From: DATLZB01 sp035574175
GTDB taxonomy: Bacteria > Pseudomonadota > Alphaproteobacteria > Rhizobiales > Hyphomicrobiaceae
Assembly: GCA_035574175.1 (NCBI GenBank)
Contig: DATLZB010000213.1
Location: 1 to 23,020 of the forward strand
Direction of reading: 5' to 3'
Length of the DNA: 23,020 nt
A model generated the notes under the pieces. That model was not told the origin of the DNA. It did no database searches and saw nothing but the letters and a program-made list of their open reading frames with translations. A program made the position numbers and the translations under genes. This document shows positions 22,753 to 23,020 of the stretch, one piece after another (the stretch's first letter is position 1; the number at the start of each line of letters is the position of its first letter).

Positions 22753-23020
22753 ATGGCACTGGCAGGAGTGAGCGCTAATCGTCTCGAGCTGCTGCAGATC
22801 GCGGATGCGGTCGCGCGCGAGAAGTTGATCGACCGCAAGATCGTGATCCAGGCCATGGAGGACGCGATCCAGAAGGCGGCCAAATCGCGCTATGGCGCGG
22901 AGAACGACATCCGCTGCGAGATCGACCTGAAGACCGGCGAGACGCGCCTGTGGCGCGTGCAGACCGTGGTCGAGACGGTGGAAAATGAATCGACTGAGAT
23001 CTCGTTGCAGGATGCCAAGC
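22753..23020 (+). CDS. nusA: Transcription termination/antitermination factor NusA, N-terminal part (runs off the window)
   Basis: 89 codons are present. The start MALAGVSANRLELLQIADAVAREK is the NusA N-terminal RNA-polymerase-binding domain, followed by the conserved IDRKIVIQAMEDAIQKAAKSRYG. NusA binds RNA polymerase and promotes pausing, hairpin-dependent termination and antitermination. AAGGAAG lies about 8 bases before the ATG. It follows rimP after 54 bases, the conserved operon order. Because NusA stimulates hairpin-dependent termination, the hairpin in the operon leader could provide feedback; that is inference. Confidence 0.95.
   Translation, partial: MALAGVSANRLELLQIADAVAREKLIDRKIVIQAMEDAIQKAAKSRYGAENDIRCEIDLKTGETRLWRVQTVVETVENESTEISLQDAK

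Overview
This 23 kb window is high-GC DNA from the chromosome of an alphaproteobacterium, most likely of the order Hyphomicrobiales (Rhizobiales). Three things point there: the gene order from nfuA to nusA, a Mur-like Fur protein without a C-terminal CxxC zinc site, and an lnt-(PhrR-like regulator)-metK neighbourhood like that reported in Sinorhizobium. Coding density is high. No intergenic gap exceeds 300 bases; the longest is the 258-base coxB/ialB divergent region. I found no insertion sequence, phage gene, tRNA, rRNA or CRISPR array.

Layout. (1) 1-1210, minus strand: start of ctaD (cytochrome c oxidase subunit I) and coxB (subunit II). (2) 1469-3459, plus strand: an exported IalB-family protein and an orphan protein with a PcfJ-like C-terminal domain. 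(3) 3480-6688, minus strand: an MBL-fold ligase-associated exonuclease translationally coupled to an ATP-dependent DNA ligase (a DNA-repair pair), then a phasin-like gene. (4) 6857-9153, plus strand: a BcsS-like secreted protein and two different universal stress proteins. (5) 9268-23020, plus strand: a long housekeeping series: nfuA, a RutE-type nitroreductase, tsaB, rimI, fur/mur, plsC, miaB, phoH, ybeY, corC-like, lnt, a PhrR-like XRE regulator, metK, trmB, rimP and the start of nusA.

Functional themes of region 5. It covers Fe-S delivery (NfuA), iron or manganese regulation (Fur/Mur), and tRNA modification (TsaB for t6A, MiaB for ms2i6A, TrmB for m7G46). It also covers ribosome biogenesis and RNA metabolism (RimI, YbeY, RimP, PhoH, NusA) and the cell envelope (PlsC, Lnt, CorC-like). 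MiaB is a [4Fe-4S] enzyme that needs Fe-S delivery and also uses SAM from MetK. TrmB uses SAM too. Many genes are coupled by 4-base ATGA overlaps or very short gaps.

The most interesting signals are non-coding. There is a near-consensus iron control element (Irr box) before nfuA. A perfect 9-bp stem-loop lies just upstream of the metK ribosome binding site. A promoter-plus-terminator arrangement in the rimP-nusA leader looks like an attenuator. A 9-bp hairpin abuts the start of the second universal stress gene. Several housekeeping genes (phoH, metK, probably miaB) appear to start at TTG. I see no clear evidence for a wholly new multi-gene system. The least understood gene is the PcfJ-like orphan at 2209-3459.
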